Origin: Abyssisolibacter fermentans
GTDB lineage: Bacteria > Bacillota > Clostridia > Tissierellales > MCWD3
Assembly (NCBI RefSeq): GCF_001559865.1
Contig: NZ_LOHE01000056.1
Coordinates: forward strand, 1-64,000
DNA: 64,000 nt
Direction of reading: 5' to 3'
Shown: positions 35,001 to 43,388 of the stretch, in pieces
Position numbering within the stretch: the first letter of the stretch is position 1
Layout of the letters: every line of letters starts with the position of its first letter
Translations under genes and position numbers: made by a program
Notes under the pieces: model-generated
Seen by the model: only the letters and a program-made list of their open reading frames with translations
What the model was told of the DNA's origin: nothing
The model's database searches: none

Positions 35001-35538
35001 GGCTGCTATTGGGTATGATCTTTATGTAAAATACTTAGAGGAAACAATAAATGAACTTAAAGGTAAAATAAAAACAAAACAAGTTGAGACGACTATAGAA
35101 TTGAATATTGACGGGTATATTTCAAATAAATATATACAAAATGAACAACAGAAAGTTGAAATGTATAAAAAAATATCATCAGTTCAAAGCGTAGAAGACT
35201 ATAGGGATGTTATTGAGGAATTAATAGATAGATACGGAGACATACCTAAAGAAGTAGAAAATTTAATAAAAATTGCTTATATTAAATCTATTTGTAATAG
35301 AAATGGTATAGTAAGTGTAGTTCAAAAGAATAATGAAATTAAGATTGAATTTGATAGTATAAATATTTTAACACCAATGTTTCTTAATGAACTTTCGAAT
35401 TTTTTTGGTAAAGGTATTAGTTTTGATTTATCAAGAACACCTGGTTTGAAATATAAATTTAATAATACTAATCAAAGCAAGATATTGTCTAGCATAGAGA
35501 AAGTAGTTAACAAAATTGACAGTTTAAATAATGAATAA
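32011..35538 (+). CDS. mfd: Transcription-repair coupling factor
   Basis: Removes RNA polymerase stalled at DNA damage and recruits UvrABC. Domains in order: UvrB-like N-terminus (about 1-330, GGLIDFYP), RNA polymerase interaction domain (about 490-590, VHESHGIGKYTGIEQL), RecG-like translocase (Walker A GDVGYGKTEVALRAAF near 657, box II LLIIDEEQRFGVKHKEKIK, TATPIPRTL), helicase C half (LVCTTIIETGLDIPNVNTM, LRGRVGRS) and TRCF C-terminal domain from about 1010. At 1175 residues it is full length. TTG 32011 and GTG 32014 both fit the AAAGGAG. Confidence 0.97.
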   Translation: MVSKNVFVDQMKNLASYNKIVKSIKNDMSPILVHGLSMENISHIAYCLNFHLSKQILIVTHDEFRAKKIVEDLKFFNNNSAEIFPVKQLLLYDIDAFSHEIHNQRLKVMNRLCNKEKIIVVASVETLLNKIIKPQIFKKYNLTISYGQEIDLENIINSFIVKGYERVDMIEGTGQFSVRGGLIDFYPINRANPIRIELFDDEVDSIRVFDIKNQRSIDSLDEVDIPPFKEVLIENNIINDVKEKLQKDLEFSVNNLSTKAYSSFVEKLEDKFRHYIDIMDDGGCIQNINMVTPYIDNKLTSITSYFDKDSLMILDEPQRINEEYENIKNDFISKYTDLFERGELLSKHKDIYYEYDDIMDQIKSRECICISALLKSINGFEPREIISMVSKEIQPFHNKLNLLAEELKRLKYNGYKIIILSGTEDRGKRLEKNLLNLDIDCLYIENRDRVIYSSQIFITQGTINKGFEYPALKLMFISDKEIFGANKRKRRVKSKDGARKISSFTDLKIGDYVVHESHGIGKYTGIEQLNVQGIKKDYLCIKYLGKDKLFVPVEQMDLIQKYIGADSVKPKVNKLGSGDWVKTKNRVKKSIEDMAMDLLELYAKRHLQEGYSFSEDTPWQKQFEDLFPYEETPDQLKCIKEIKDNMEKKESMDRLLCGDVGYGKTEVALRAAFKAVMDSKQIAFLVPTTILAQQHYNTIKERFKDFPVKIEMLSRFRTPLQQKKIISDVKIGNIDIIVGTHRLLSNDVKFYDIGLLIIDEEQRFGVKHKEKIKKIKENVDVLTLTATPIPRTLHMSLIGVRDMSLIEEPPEERYPIQTYVMEYNDQLVIDAIKKEMNRKGQVYFVFNRVKGIKKMAAHIKDLVPEARIAVAHGQMSERELEHIMIDYLEGQYDILVCTTIIETGLDIPNVNTMIIYDSDKMGLSQLYQLRGRVGRSNKVAFSYFTYEKDKVLSEVAEKRLKAIKEFTEFGSGFKIAMRDLEIRGAGNILGSEQHGHMAAIGYDLYVKYLEETINELKGKIKTKQVETTIELNIDGYISNKYIQNEQQKVEMYKKISSVQSVEDYRDVIEELIDRYGDIPKEVENLIKIAYIKSICNRNGIVSVVQKNNEIKIEFDSINILTPMFLNELSNFFGKGISFDLSRTPGLKYKFNNTNQSKILSSIEKVVNKIDSLNNE

Positions 35539-35596
35539 GTTATTATATACTATATATTGTAGTATGGATTTTTATGTAGGTAGAGGAGTGAAAGAT

Positions 35597-36634
35597 TTGA
35601 CAAAGAATAAATTTATAGTTTTAATAACTATACTTATGAGTTTTGCAATTTTTATGGCTGGTTGTTCTATAAGTAAAGATGATGCAGTTGCATTAGTAAA
35701 TGACAAACCAGTATTGAAAGCTGACTTTGATCAGTATTTAGAATATAGGAAAAAACTTGCAGAAGCAAGTGGTTATGTTGCACCAGATATGTGGGATAAT
35801 GATGCTGGTGATGGAAAAACATTTGAAACTATTATTAGAGAAGCTGTTTTAGAAGATTTAGTACTTCAAGAAGTTCAGATGCAAAATGCTGATAATAATA
35901 ATATAAAGGTTGATGAGAAAGAAGTTGAAGAGAGTATTAATACTTATATTTCAACTCCAGAAGATAAAAAGAATTTTGAACAGTATTTAAATAGCATGAA
36001 CTTAAGTGAAGAATTTTTTAAGGAGTTTATTTTAAAAAGAAGTCTTATAATAAATAAGTATATTGATGAGGTAATGGAAGTAGAAGAACAAGAAGCTAAA
36101 GATTATTATGAACAGAGAAAACAATTATATGATAGCGTAAGAGCAAGTCATATATTGGTTGAAACTGAAGAAGAGGCTTTAGATATAATTAAACAGCTTA
36201 ATGAAGGTGCTGATTTTGCTACTTTAGCTAAAGAAAAATCTACTGGACCATCTGCTAGTAATGGTGGAGATATAAATTATTTTAGACGTGGAGAAATGGT
36301 GTCTGAGTTTGCAGATGCTGCATTTGATTTAGAAGTAGGAGAAATTAGCGGCGTAGTTAAAACTAAATATGGATATCATGTAATAAAGGTTACAGATAGC
36401 AAAATTGGATTTGATAGTAATAAAGAAGATGTTGAGAGAAGCATAAAACAAAGTATATATAATCAACAGATACAAGAAGAAAGAGAAAAAGCTAATGTTG
36501 AGATTTTATTGAAATTTGAGGAGCCTAAGAAGTCAGAAGAAAATAATGAAAACGAAGCTACTGAATCAGATGAAAATAATAACCAACAAAATAGTAATGA
36601 ACAAGATAATAATACAGAAGAGAATAATAATTAA
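35597..36634 (+). CDS. prsA: PrsA-like peptidyl-prolyl cis-trans isomerase lipoprotein (parvulin type)
   Basis: Extracytoplasmic foldase. A TTG at 35597 is chosen: GAGGAG lies 8 bp upstream and the protein then begins with a proper lipoprotein signal ending in FMAGC (Cys23). The longer frame from 35531 would overlap mfd and bury the signal. A SurA-N-like helical region (about 30-180) is followed by a parvulin domain (about 182-275: SVRASHILVETEEEA, FATLAKEKSTGPSASNGGDI, GYHVIKVTD). The last 40 residues are almost only Asn, Glu, Ser, Thr and Gln, probably a disordered tail. A strong terminator follows. Confidence 0.9.
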   Translation: MTKNKFIVLITILMSFAIFMAGCSISKDDAVALVNDKPVLKADFDQYLEYRKKLAEASGYVAPDMWDNDAGDGKTFETIIREAVLEDLVLQEVQMQNADNNNIKVDEKEVEESINTYISTPEDKKNFEQYLNSMNLSEEFFKEFILKRSLIINKYIDEVMEVEEQEAKDYYEQRKQLYDSVRASHILVETEEEALDIIKQLNEGADFATLAKEKSTGPSASNGGDINYFRRGEMVSEFADAAFDLEVGEISGVVKTKYGYHVIKVTDSKIGFDSNKEDVERSIKQSIYNQQIQEEREKANVEILLKFEEPKKSEENNENEATESDENNNQQNSNEQDNNTEENNN

Positions 36635-36662
36635 AAAAGCCGTTTAAACGGCTTTTTTTTTG
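36633..36662 (+). terminator. Terminator of prsA
   Basis: AAAAAAGCCGTTT and AAACGGCTTTTTT form a near-perfect palindromic hairpin with T9. Confidence 0.93.
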
Positions 36663-36809
36663 TAAATAATAAATGTAATTAGTAATTTTAGATTTCAATT
36701 TTTAGGTATAAGCAAATTTTAAAAATTCCAGCTATGTATAAAATAATCTTAACAGTAAAATAATAATACATAAGAACTGCTTCAATTTTATAACTAGGAG
36801 GGAAAAATT

Positions 36810-37361
36810 TTGAAAGCTACAGGAATTGTTAGAAGAATTGATGATTTAGGTAGAGTAGTAATACCTAAAGAAATAAGAAGAACTTTACGTATTAAAGAAG
36901 GAGATCCACTAGAAATATTTACTGATAGAGAAGGGCAAGTTATATTAAAGAAATATTCTCCTATAGGAGAACTAGGTGAATTTGCAGAGGAATATGCAGA
37001 AGCATTAAGTCAAACTGTTAAACATATTGCAATTGTCTGTGATAGAGATACTGTAGTAGCAATATCAGGTGCATCTAATAAGGAATATTATGATAAAAGA
37101 CTTAGTACTGAATTAGAAAAGATTATTGAAAGCAAAGAGATTTATGAAACTGCTGGTGAAATAAAACCTATTAGATTAATATTAGATGAAGCAAGTTCAG
37201 AGCAATATGTAACACAAATTATAGCACCTGTAGTTTCACAAGGAGATCCAATTGGAGCAGTAATATTAGCTTCAAAAGAATCAGGAGCTACTATGGGAGA
37301 AGTAGAAATTAAATTAGCAGAAACTGCAGCTAGGTTTTTAGCAAAACAAATGGAAGGTTAA
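36810..37361 (+). CDS. spoVT: Stage V sporulation protein T (AbrB-family transcription factor)
   Basis: Forespore regulator of sigma-G genes. The AbrB/SpoVT swapped-hairpin DNA-binding domain spans residues 1-50 (MKATGIVRRIDDLGRVVIPK, EIRRTLRIKEGDPLEIFTD). A GAF-like domain fills about 60-183 (GAVILASKESGATMGEVEIK). Length (183) is normal. TTG start with TAGGAGGG at good spacing. Its own terminator follows. Confidence 0.96.
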   Translation: MKATGIVRRIDDLGRVVIPKEIRRTLRIKEGDPLEIFTDREGQVILKKYSPIGELGEFAEEYAEALSQTVKHIAIVCDRDTVVAISGASNKEYYDKRLSTELEKIIESKEIYETAGEIKPIRLILDEASSEQYVTQIIAPVVSQGDPIGAVILASKESGATMGEVEIKLAETAARFLAKQMEG

Positions 37362-37392
37362 AAAAAGCCTGCTTATTTAAGCAGGTTTTTTT
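37361..37392 (+). terminator. Terminator of spoVT
   Basis: CCTGCTT and AAGCAGG form the stem, flanked by A-rich and T7 arms. Confidence 0.92.
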
Positions 37393-37403
37393 ATGTGATG
37401 CAT

Positions 37404-37537
37404 TAAACTCAAATTATTTATAGAGATTATAAGCATTAAACAAAATCTATTATTTTATATGAATTGCTTACTCCTATGAAAAAATGGAATAGGAGATTAA
37501 TTATATTTTTAACGTTATATAAATAATCATAGTTAAA
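37404..37537 (+). repeat. Family-A inverted-repeat element, copy
   Basis: TTAAACTCAAATTATTTATA at the left mirrors the right end TATAAATAATCATAGTTAA. The core keeps AAATCTATTATTTTATATGA and GAATTGCTTACTCCTATGA. The next copy lies 60 bp on in the opposite orientation. Confidence 0.68.
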
Positions 37538-37598
37538 AAAAAGTATTAGATAAATTATAATGTAATATATTTATTTTATATAGTAAAAATTTATAGTA

Positions 37599-37767
37599 AA
37601 ATTCAAATTATTTATAAAAAATTCATCACTTCTTAATTATGAAACTCATTCATGTACCTCAAACTCAGTCTGGATAAGCCATTCACTTTAAATTAAAATT
37701 TAGGTTCTGTGCTGATAATTTAGAACTATATAGCACATTATGGGGGTATATATGAAGATCAGGAATA
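37599..37767 (-). repeat. Family-A inverted-repeat element, reverse-oriented copy
   Basis: Read on the minus strand it gives ATTCCTGATCTTCATATATA, CCCATAATGTGCTATATAG, CAGAACCTAAATTTTAATTT, GAATGGCTTATCCAGAC and TTTGAGGTACATGAATGAG, which aligns with 19131-19285. The other end (ATTCAAATTATTTATAA on the plus strand) is the inverted terminus. The two copies fill the spoVT-spoVB gap. Confidence 0.7.
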
Positions 37768-37891
37768 AATATACTTTATCCTGTTTTAGAAGATTGTAAT
37801 TTATTTTTTTATTTAATTAAAACATAATATTTGCTATAATAGAAAATGTTAAGTACAATATAGGCTTTTAAAGCCTTTAGGAGGATAATTA

Positions 37892-39502
37892 ATGAGCAAG
37901 AAGTCTTTTTTAAAAGGAGCTGTCATTTTAGGAGCAGCCGGAATATTAGTTAAAGTATTAGGAGCATTTTACAGAATACCATTAGTAAATTTAATAGGAG
38001 ACGAAGGTATGGGTTATTATCAAACCTCATACCCAATATATAACTTGCTGTTTGCAATATCAACAGCTGGCTTGCCTGTAGCTATAGCAAAATTAGTATC
38101 AGAGAAAAGAGCCTTAGGGCAGTACAAAAACGCACAAAGAATATTTAGGATTTCGTTTTTAGGCTTAATTATAGGAGGAGTATTAACTTCATCGATAATT
38201 TTCTTTGGTAGTGGTATGATAGTTTCTTATTTAGAGAATCCAAAAGCGTATTATGCTATGATGGCATTAACACCAGCATTGTTATTTGTACCAATTATGT
38301 CAGCTATTAGAGGGTATTTTCAAGGACGTCAAAATATGGTACCTACTGCATGTTCACAAATTGTAGAGCAGATATTTAGAGTAGGTATAGGATTATATCT
38401 TGCTTACATATTATTAGATAAAGGTTTAGATAAAGCTGCTGGAGGAGCTGCTTTTGGAGCTTCTGCGGGTGCAATTGGTGGTACAATATTGATGGTATTA
38501 ATATACCTATACAATAGAAAAAATATTAAAGACGAAATTAGAACTGATTCTACAGAAGTTTACGAAAGTACAAATCAGATTATAAAAAATATATTAATTA
38601 TTGCTATACCTATTACTATGGGAGCGGCAATTGTACCATTAATTAATAGTATAGATGTTGCAATAGTTATGCGAAAACTTCAGGTAATAGGGTATACTAA
38701 AATCGAGGCTTCAAAGCTGTATGGACGAATGGCAGGCATGGCTCAGACATTAATAAATTTCCCGCAAGTTTTTTCAATTGCATTATCAATGAGCTTAGTA
38801 CCAGCTATATCAGCTGCATATGCTACACTAGATTATAAGAATGTTAGAGATATATCTATTTCTGGAATTAGGGTATCATTAGTTATTGGTTTACCAGCGG
38901 CATTAGGATTATATGCTCTAGCAGTGCCAATAATGAAGTTATTATATTTTACTCAGAGTTTAGAGGTACAAGAAAGTGCTGGTTCTATTTTATCAGTACT
39001 TGCATTTAGTGTAATATTTTTAGCATTAGTGCAGTCAATGACAGGTATTTTACAAGCTATAGGAAAGCCATTTATACCTGTTAGGAATCTTATTATAGGT
39101 GCAGCATGTAAAGTTGTAATAACTTATACACTTACAGGAATAAAAAGTATCAACATTTATGGAGCTGTTATAGGAACAATATGTGCATATGCAATAGCTA
39201 GTATATTAAATTATGTATCTGTCAAAAAATATGTTAATATAAGGCCAAATTTTATAGATGTATTTATTAAACCAGCTATTGCAGCTGTAATTATGCTTAT
39301 TGCTGTTAAAATATCTTACCTATACATATGTAAGTATATTCCAGAGAGATTAACAACGATTATAGCTATTATTATCGGAGGAATAATTTATGGTGTAGCA
39401 TTAATTGTAACAGGTGCAATTACCCAAAGAGATTTTGAAATTATACCAAAAGGAAATAAAATAGTAAAGGTGTTAAGAAAGTATAGATTAATTAGGAAGT
39501 AG
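37892..39502 (+). CDS. spoVB: Stage V sporulation protein B / MurJ-like lipid flippase
   Basis: Polytopic membrane protein of the MOP (MATE/MurJ/PST) superfamily, 536 residues, about 14 helices. GAAGILVKVLGAFYRIPLVN and IGDEGMGYYQTSYPIYNLLF are the SpoVB/YabM N-terminal signature. AIRGYFQGRQNMVPTACSQI and SIDVAIVMRKLQ are also typical. Relatives are required for cortex peptidoglycan synthesis or flip lipid-linked polymers. Position between spoVT and mazG matches Bacillus yabM. Which member of the family it is cannot be fixed from sequence alone. Confidence 0.9.
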   Translation: MSKKSFLKGAVILGAAGILVKVLGAFYRIPLVNLIGDEGMGYYQTSYPIYNLLFAISTAGLPVAIAKLVSEKRALGQYKNAQRIFRISFLGLIIGGVLTSSIIFFGSGMIVSYLENPKAYYAMMALTPALLFVPIMSAIRGYFQGRQNMVPTACSQIVEQIFRVGIGLYLAYILLDKGLDKAAGGAAFGASAGAIGGTILMVLIYLYNRKNIKDEIRTDSTEVYESTNQIIKNILIIAIPITMGAAIVPLINSIDVAIVMRKLQVIGYTKIEASKLYGRMAGMAQTLINFPQVFSIALSMSLVPAISAAYATLDYKNVRDISISGIRVSLVIGLPAALGLYALAVPIMKLLYFTQSLEVQESAGSILSVLAFSVIFLALVQSMTGILQAIGKPFIPVRNLIIGAACKVVITYTLTGIKSINIYGAVIGTICAYAIASILNYVSVKKYVNIRPNFIDVFIKPAIAAVIMLIAVKISYLYICKYIPERLTTIIAIIIGGIIYGVALIVTGAITQRDFEIIPKGNKIVKVLRKYRLIRK

Positions 39503-39506
39503 TATT

Positions 39507-39541
39507 CAACCCAAATTATTCATATTTTAAAATAATGAGTT
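39507..39541. repeat. Family-A termini, remnant
   Basis: CAACCCAAATTATTCATA is one element end; ATAATGAGTTA follows as a poor second end. It may be a deletion product of a family-A element lying just before mazG. Confidence 0.4.
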
Positions 39542-39561
39542 ATTATATAGGTGGTGTAAAA

Positions 39562-41046
39562 ATGGCGAAAATAACTATTGTAGGATTAGGTTATGGGAAT
39601 TACTCTTCACTTACATTATCAGCAGCTGAGAGTATAAAAAAGTCTAATAGATTATATTTTAGAACAAAAAACCATGAGGTTGCTGATTATTTAAAAGGAA
39701 TGGGTAAAGAAATTACGTCATATGATTATGTTTATGAAGAAAGTCAAACTTTTGATCAAGTATATGAAATAATAACAAATGATTTAATAGAAAATGCTAA
39801 TAGATATAACGAAATATCATATTGTGCTCCAGGCAATCCAGTACTATCAGATAAAATTGTGCAGTTACTTTTAGAAAAAGAAAAAAAAGGATTAATAAAG
39901 CTAGACATAATAGGTAGTATAAGTATTGTTGATGAAGTATTAAAAACAGTCAAAAAAAATGATGATAAAAGCTTAAAAATAGTTAATGCATTAGATATAG
40001 GTAATCAATATTTGGATATTAATAGTGAAAATATAATCATTAATGTTTATGATCAACTAATAGCTTCTGAAATAAAGCTATATATAAGTGAAATATATGG
40101 TGACGAATTTGAAATTTATGTTTTAAATAAAAACAAAGAGGAATTAGATTTCACGTCAAAAAAAGTTTTAGTCTATGAAATTGATAGATTGACTAGTTGG
40201 GATCATAAATCTTGCTTGTTTATACCTGCTGTTGATTATTTAAATAAACAAGTATATAATTTACACGATCTGATAACAATAATGGAAAGATTAAGAGGTA
40301 AGAATGGTTGCCCATGGGATATGAAACAAACACACAGTTCGTTAAGAGAATATGTGTTAGAAGAAGCCTATGAAGTAGTAGAAGCAATTAATAATGATGA
40401 TTCAGATAATTTAGCGGAAGAATTAGGGGATTTATTGTTACAAGTTATTTTTCATAGTCAAATAGCAAAAGAAGAAGGAACCTTTAATTTGTGGGATGTA
40501 ATAGCAAAGCTTTCTTCGAAATTAATAAATAGGCATCCCCATGTATTTGGAGAAGTAAAAGTAGATACAGCTAACCAAGTGCGACACATTTGGGAAAGCA
40601 TAAAAGATAAAGAGAAAAATATCGAATCGTACTCAGAAGGTTTAGAAAACATCCCAAAAGGATTATCTGCATTGATGAGAAGCCACAAAATCCAAAAGAA
40701 GGTCGCTAAAATTGGTTTTGACTGGGATAATATCAATCAAGTGTTAGAAAAGGTTAAAGAGGAATTTAGAGAGCTAGAAGAGGCAATAGAAAATAATGAT
40801 CAATCTAATATAGAAGAGGAATTAGGAGATTTATTATTTGCAGTAGTAAACTTAAGTAGGTTTTGTAAGGTTAATCCTGAAACATCTCTAATAAATACAA
40901 TAGAAAAATTCATTTTTAGGTTCAAATTTATGGAAGAAGAAAGTAAGAAACAAGATAGAGATTTGAAAGAAATGACATTAAAAGAAATGAATGAACTATG
41001 GAATTTATCAAAAATACATAAAAACTTAAAAAAAGATAAAAAATAA
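39562..41046 (+). CDS. mazG: MazG-family nucleotide pyrophosphohydrolase with tetrapyrrole-methylase-like N-domain (YabN)
   Basis: Two-part protein as in Bacillus YabN. Residues 1-225 form a SAM-dependent TP-methylase fold (ITIVGLGYGNYSSLTLSAAE, SYCAPGNPVL). Residues 235-490 hold two MazG repeats: LRGKNGCPWDMKQTHSSLRE with EEAYEVVEAI and EELGDLLLQVIFHS, then a second EELGDLLFAVVNLSRF. The C-terminal part hydrolyses (d)NTPs to monophosphates. ATG 39562 (MAKITIVGLG) fits AGGTGG; the upstream ATG 39535 has no ribosome site. Confidence 0.92.
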   Translation: MAKITIVGLGYGNYSSLTLSAAESIKKSNRLYFRTKNHEVADYLKGMGKEITSYDYVYEESQTFDQVYEIITNDLIENANRYNEISYCAPGNPVLSDKIVQLLLEKEKKGLIKLDIIGSISIVDEVLKTVKKNDDKSLKIVNALDIGNQYLDINSENIIINVYDQLIASEIKLYISEIYGDEFEIYVLNKNKEELDFTSKKVLVYEIDRLTSWDHKSCLFIPAVDYLNKQVYNLHDLITIMERLRGKNGCPWDMKQTHSSLREYVLEEAYEVVEAINNDDSDNLAEELGDLLLQVIFHSQIAKEEGTFNLWDVIAKLSSKLINRHPHVFGEVKVDTANQVRHIWESIKDKEKNIESYSEGLENIPKGLSALMRSHKIQKKVAKIGFDWDNINQVLEKVKEEFRELEEAIENNDQSNIEEELGDLLFAVVNLSRFCKVNPETSLINTIEKFIFRFKFMEEESKKQDRDLKEMTLKEMNELWNLSKIHKNLKKDKK

Positions 41047-41156
41047 TATTGAAAAGAAGGATTTTACAAAGATACCTAGAATATTAGTTAATTATATTAG
41101 TATTGTCTTATAGCTACATAACTGAGTTTACAGTTCAAAAATAGGGAGGTATTTTA

Positions 41157-41435
41157 ATGAACAAAGCAGATCTTATAACAAGTATGGCTGATAAAAGCAA
41201 TTTGACAAAAAAAGATGCTGAAAGTGCTTTAAATGCATTTATGGAAAGTGTAAAAGGTGCTCTTGAAAATGGAGATAAAGTTCAATTAGTTGGATTTGGA
41301 ACATTTGAAGTAAGACATCGTAAAGAAAGAGAAGGAAGAAATCCAAGAAATCCTAAAGAAAAAATATTAATTCCAGCATCTAAAGCTCCAGTATTTAAAG
41401 CTGGTAAAACATTAAAAGAAGCAGTTAATAAGTAG
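41157..41435 (+). CDS. hup: DNA-binding protein HU
   Basis: Histone-like nucleoid protein, 92 residues. MNKADLITSMADKSNLTKKD and the DNA-binding arm GTFEVRHRKEREGRNPRNPK are textbook HBsu/HU; AFKAGK-like VFKAGKTLKEAV closes the protein. AGGGAGGT precedes the ATG. A terminator follows. Confidence 0.97.
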   Translation: MNKADLITSMADKSNLTKKDAESALNAFMESVKGALENGDKVQLVGFGTFEVRHRKEREGRNPRNPKEKILIPASKAPVFKAGKTLKEAVNK

Positions 41436-41462
41436 AAAATCAGGTCTTTGACCTGATTTTTT
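41434..41462 (+). terminator. Terminator of hup
   Basis: AAATCAGGTC and GACCTGATTT form the stem around TTT, with a T6 tail. Confidence 0.92.
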
Positions 41463-41573
41463 AAAACACAAAAGAAATTATTTCTGTTATGTTTCAGAAA
41501 TTTAACATAAAAAACTTTAATTATTTTACTAGATAATGAAAAAATAACCTTGTTAGAAATGGAGAGTGAATTA

Positions 41574-41813
41574 ATGAGGATAGATAAATTTTTAAAAAAT
41601 TCTAGAATAATAAAGAGAAGAACTTTAGCAAAGGAAGCATGTGAAAAAGGAAGAGTCTTAATAAATGATAAGGAAGTTAAGCCGGGAGCAGAAGTAACAC
41701 CTGGGGATATAATAGAAGTTATTTTTGGTAACAAGACATTAAAAGTAGAAGTTATAGAGTTATTGGAACATGTTACTAAAGACGATGCACATAAGTTATA
41801 CAAGATACTATAA
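41574..41813 (+). CDS. rqcP: S4-domain RNA-binding protein RqcP (YabO/HslR)
   Basis: Binds stalled 50S subunits and supports Ala tailing with RqcH in ribosome quality control. The 79 residues are one S4 domain: MRIDKFLKNSRIIKRRTLAK, EACEKGRVLINDKEVKPGAE, VTPGDIIEVIFGNKTLKVEV. ATG 41574 is chosen because GGAGAGTGA precedes it and the family starts M-R-I/L-D-K-F. The ATG at 41550 would add eight unconserved residues. Order hup-rqcP-yabP-yabQ-divIC is conserved in Firmicutes. Confidence 0.95.
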   Translation: MRIDKFLKNSRIIKRRTLAKEACEKGRVLINDKEVKPGAEVTPGDIIEVIFGNKTLKVEVIELLEHVTKDDAHKLYKIL

Positions 41814-41814
41814 T

Positions 41815-41864
41815 AAAGAGGTCATCTCAAAATAGAAAATTATTTCTATATAGAGATAACCTTT
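41815..41864 (+). terminator. Terminator of rqcP
   Basis: AGGTCATCTC and GAGATAACCT pair with one mismatch and an AT-rich loop that can pair further; T7 follows. Confidence 0.85.
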
Positions 41865-42009
41865 TTTTAATCTATAGAGTACTTTAAAAAATGTGAGAAA
41901 TTATAATACATTAAATTAATTTAATCAAAGTTTTTGTTTCATTATTCATGTCATAAAGTAAGTTTTTAAAACATACTCTTTTAACATGAGTAGTAAAAGG
42001 GGGATTAGT

Positions 42010-42288
42010 ATGAATAATATAGTAAATACTACTAATCAAAATATATATCTAGAAGATAGAAAAAAATTAAATATAACTGGTGTTGAGCACGTAGATAAAT
42101 TTAATGAAAGCTGTATAGTCATTGTTACAACAAATGGGGTAGTGACAATAAAAGGCGAGGTTTTAAATATTAGCAAATTAAATCTGGATGATGCAAATGT
42201 CAAAATAGAAGGACACATTGATTCTATGGTATACAGTAATAAATCTATAAATCATAAGAAAGGTCTATTAAAAAATATGTTTAAATAG
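42010..42288 (+). CDS. yabP: Sporulation protein YabP
   Basis: Spore-coat/envelope assembly protein of the YabP/YqfC family, about 92 residues. LNITGVEHVDKFNESCIVIV and TNGVVTIKGEVLNISKLNLD are typical; IEGHIDSMVYS leads into a basic tail. ATG 42010 follows AAAGGGGGA at proper distance; the ATG at 41986 lacks one. It lies 17 bp before yabQ and forms an operon with it. Confidence 0.92.
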   Translation: MNNIVNTTNQNIYLEDRKKLNITGVEHVDKFNESCIVIVTTNGVVTIKGEVLNISKLNLDDANVKIEGHIDSMVYSNKSINHKKGLLKNMFK

Positions 42289-42305
42289 CTTTATGAGGTG
42301 TTTGT

Positions 42306-42818
42306 ATGTATGTATTAACGAAGGACCAGATTTTAATTTTTCTCACTACAATTTATGGAGGACTAATAATAGGTTTTATTTATGATTTATACAGAGTTTT
42401 CAGATATTTTATTAAGCCAAAAAGACTAGCAACATTAATAGAAGACTTGCTATTTTGGATATTAATATCTATAATATCAATTGGTATATTATTCTACAGT
42501 AATTGGGGTCAACTTAGAGGGTACGTATTATTAGGGTTTATTTTAGGTGTCTTAATTTACAGCTTATTACTAAGCAAAATCATTATTAAAGCTATGATAA
42601 AGATTATAGGATTACTTATAAAACCTATTATATATATATTAAGATATTTAGTATTACCATTAAAGTATATTAAAAATATATTAGTTAAAATGAGATTGAA
42701 AATTAACAAAAAAGTGATAAAACATAAAAAAAGAATAAAAAGGATTTTAAGTTTACCATATAGAATAATATATGATATAAAAAAGCATACAAAATATATT
42801 TTATTTAAGAAGCACTAA
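42306..42818 (+). CDS. yabQ: Sporulation membrane protein YabQ
   Basis: Needed for spore cortex formation in Bacillus. The 170 residues show about four hydrophobic segments in the first 115 (QILIFLTTIYGGLIIGFIYD, LLFWILISIISIGILFY, GYVLLGFILGVLIYSLLL). A very basic C-terminal tail follows (KKVIKHKKRIKRIL). The ribosome site GAGGTG is good. It stands between yabP and divIC as in other spore formers. Confidence 0.92.
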   Translation: MYVLTKDQILIFLTTIYGGLIIGFIYDLYRVFRYFIKPKRLATLIEDLLFWILISIISIGILFYSNWGQLRGYVLLGFILGVLIYSLLLSKIIIKAMIKIIGLLIKPIIYILRYLVLPLKYIKNILVKMRLKINKKVIKHKKRIKRILSLPYRIIYDIKKHTKYILFKKH

Positions 42819-42859
42819 TTTAATAGGATTAGTATAAAATTTTTAAGGATGGATAAAAT

Positions 42860-43165
42860 ATGAAAAGAAAAAAGAAAAAGCTATTTAAGTTTAGAACTGT
42901 TTTTCTGTTGATTATAACAATATACCTATTGAGTCTTTGTTTCAAAAAATATATATTAATATATGATTTAAAGAATCAAATAGCAGAGGAAGAAGAAAAA
43001 ATAGATGCTGTTACTAATGATATTGAAGATTTAAAGGGAAAGATAGAGAAAGGAAATTCATTAGAATTTGTTGAATCTATAGCTAGAGATGAACTAAAAA
43101 TGGTTAAGCCTGGTGAATATATTTACATAGAAGAAAAGAAAAAAGATAAGAAAGATGAAGAATAG
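42860..43165 (+). CDS. divIC: Septum formation initiator DivIC
   Basis: Bitopic division protein of the FtsB/DivIC family. A Lys-rich cytoplasmic N-terminus (KRKKKKLFKFR) precedes one membrane helix (about 13-32) and an extracellular coiled coil (about 36-75, LKNQIAEEEEKIDAVTNDI). The ending ESIARDELKMVKPGEYIYI matches the family C-terminus. 101 residues, normal. The last eight residues are Lys/Asp/Glu-rich. Confidence 0.92.
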   Translation: MKRKKKKLFKFRTVFLLIITIYLLSLCFKKYILIYDLKNQIAEEEEKIDAVTNDIEDLKGKIEKGNSLEFVESIARDELKMVKPGEYIYIEEKKKDKKDEE

Positions 43166-43314
43166 AAAAAAATTATTTATTTTTACAATAATATTAATTT
43201 AGCATCATAAATATTATAAAAAAAGGCTTACTTATCATATAGTACAATATATTAAAAATTGTTTATAAACGTTATAAAAGCAAATATAGACATATTATAT
43301 TTAATGTGTTATTA

Positions 43315-43343
43315 TTGACATATTAGAAATATTAATATATACT
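43315..43343 (+). promoter_or_regulatory. Sigma-A promoter of yabR
   Basis: TTGACA (43315-43320), a 17-bp spacer and TATACT (43338-43343), about 45 bp before the start codon. Confidence 0.78.
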
Positions 43344-43388
43344 TTAAAAGATTAAACAGATAATTTTTAAAGGAGGAATTGTTTATAT

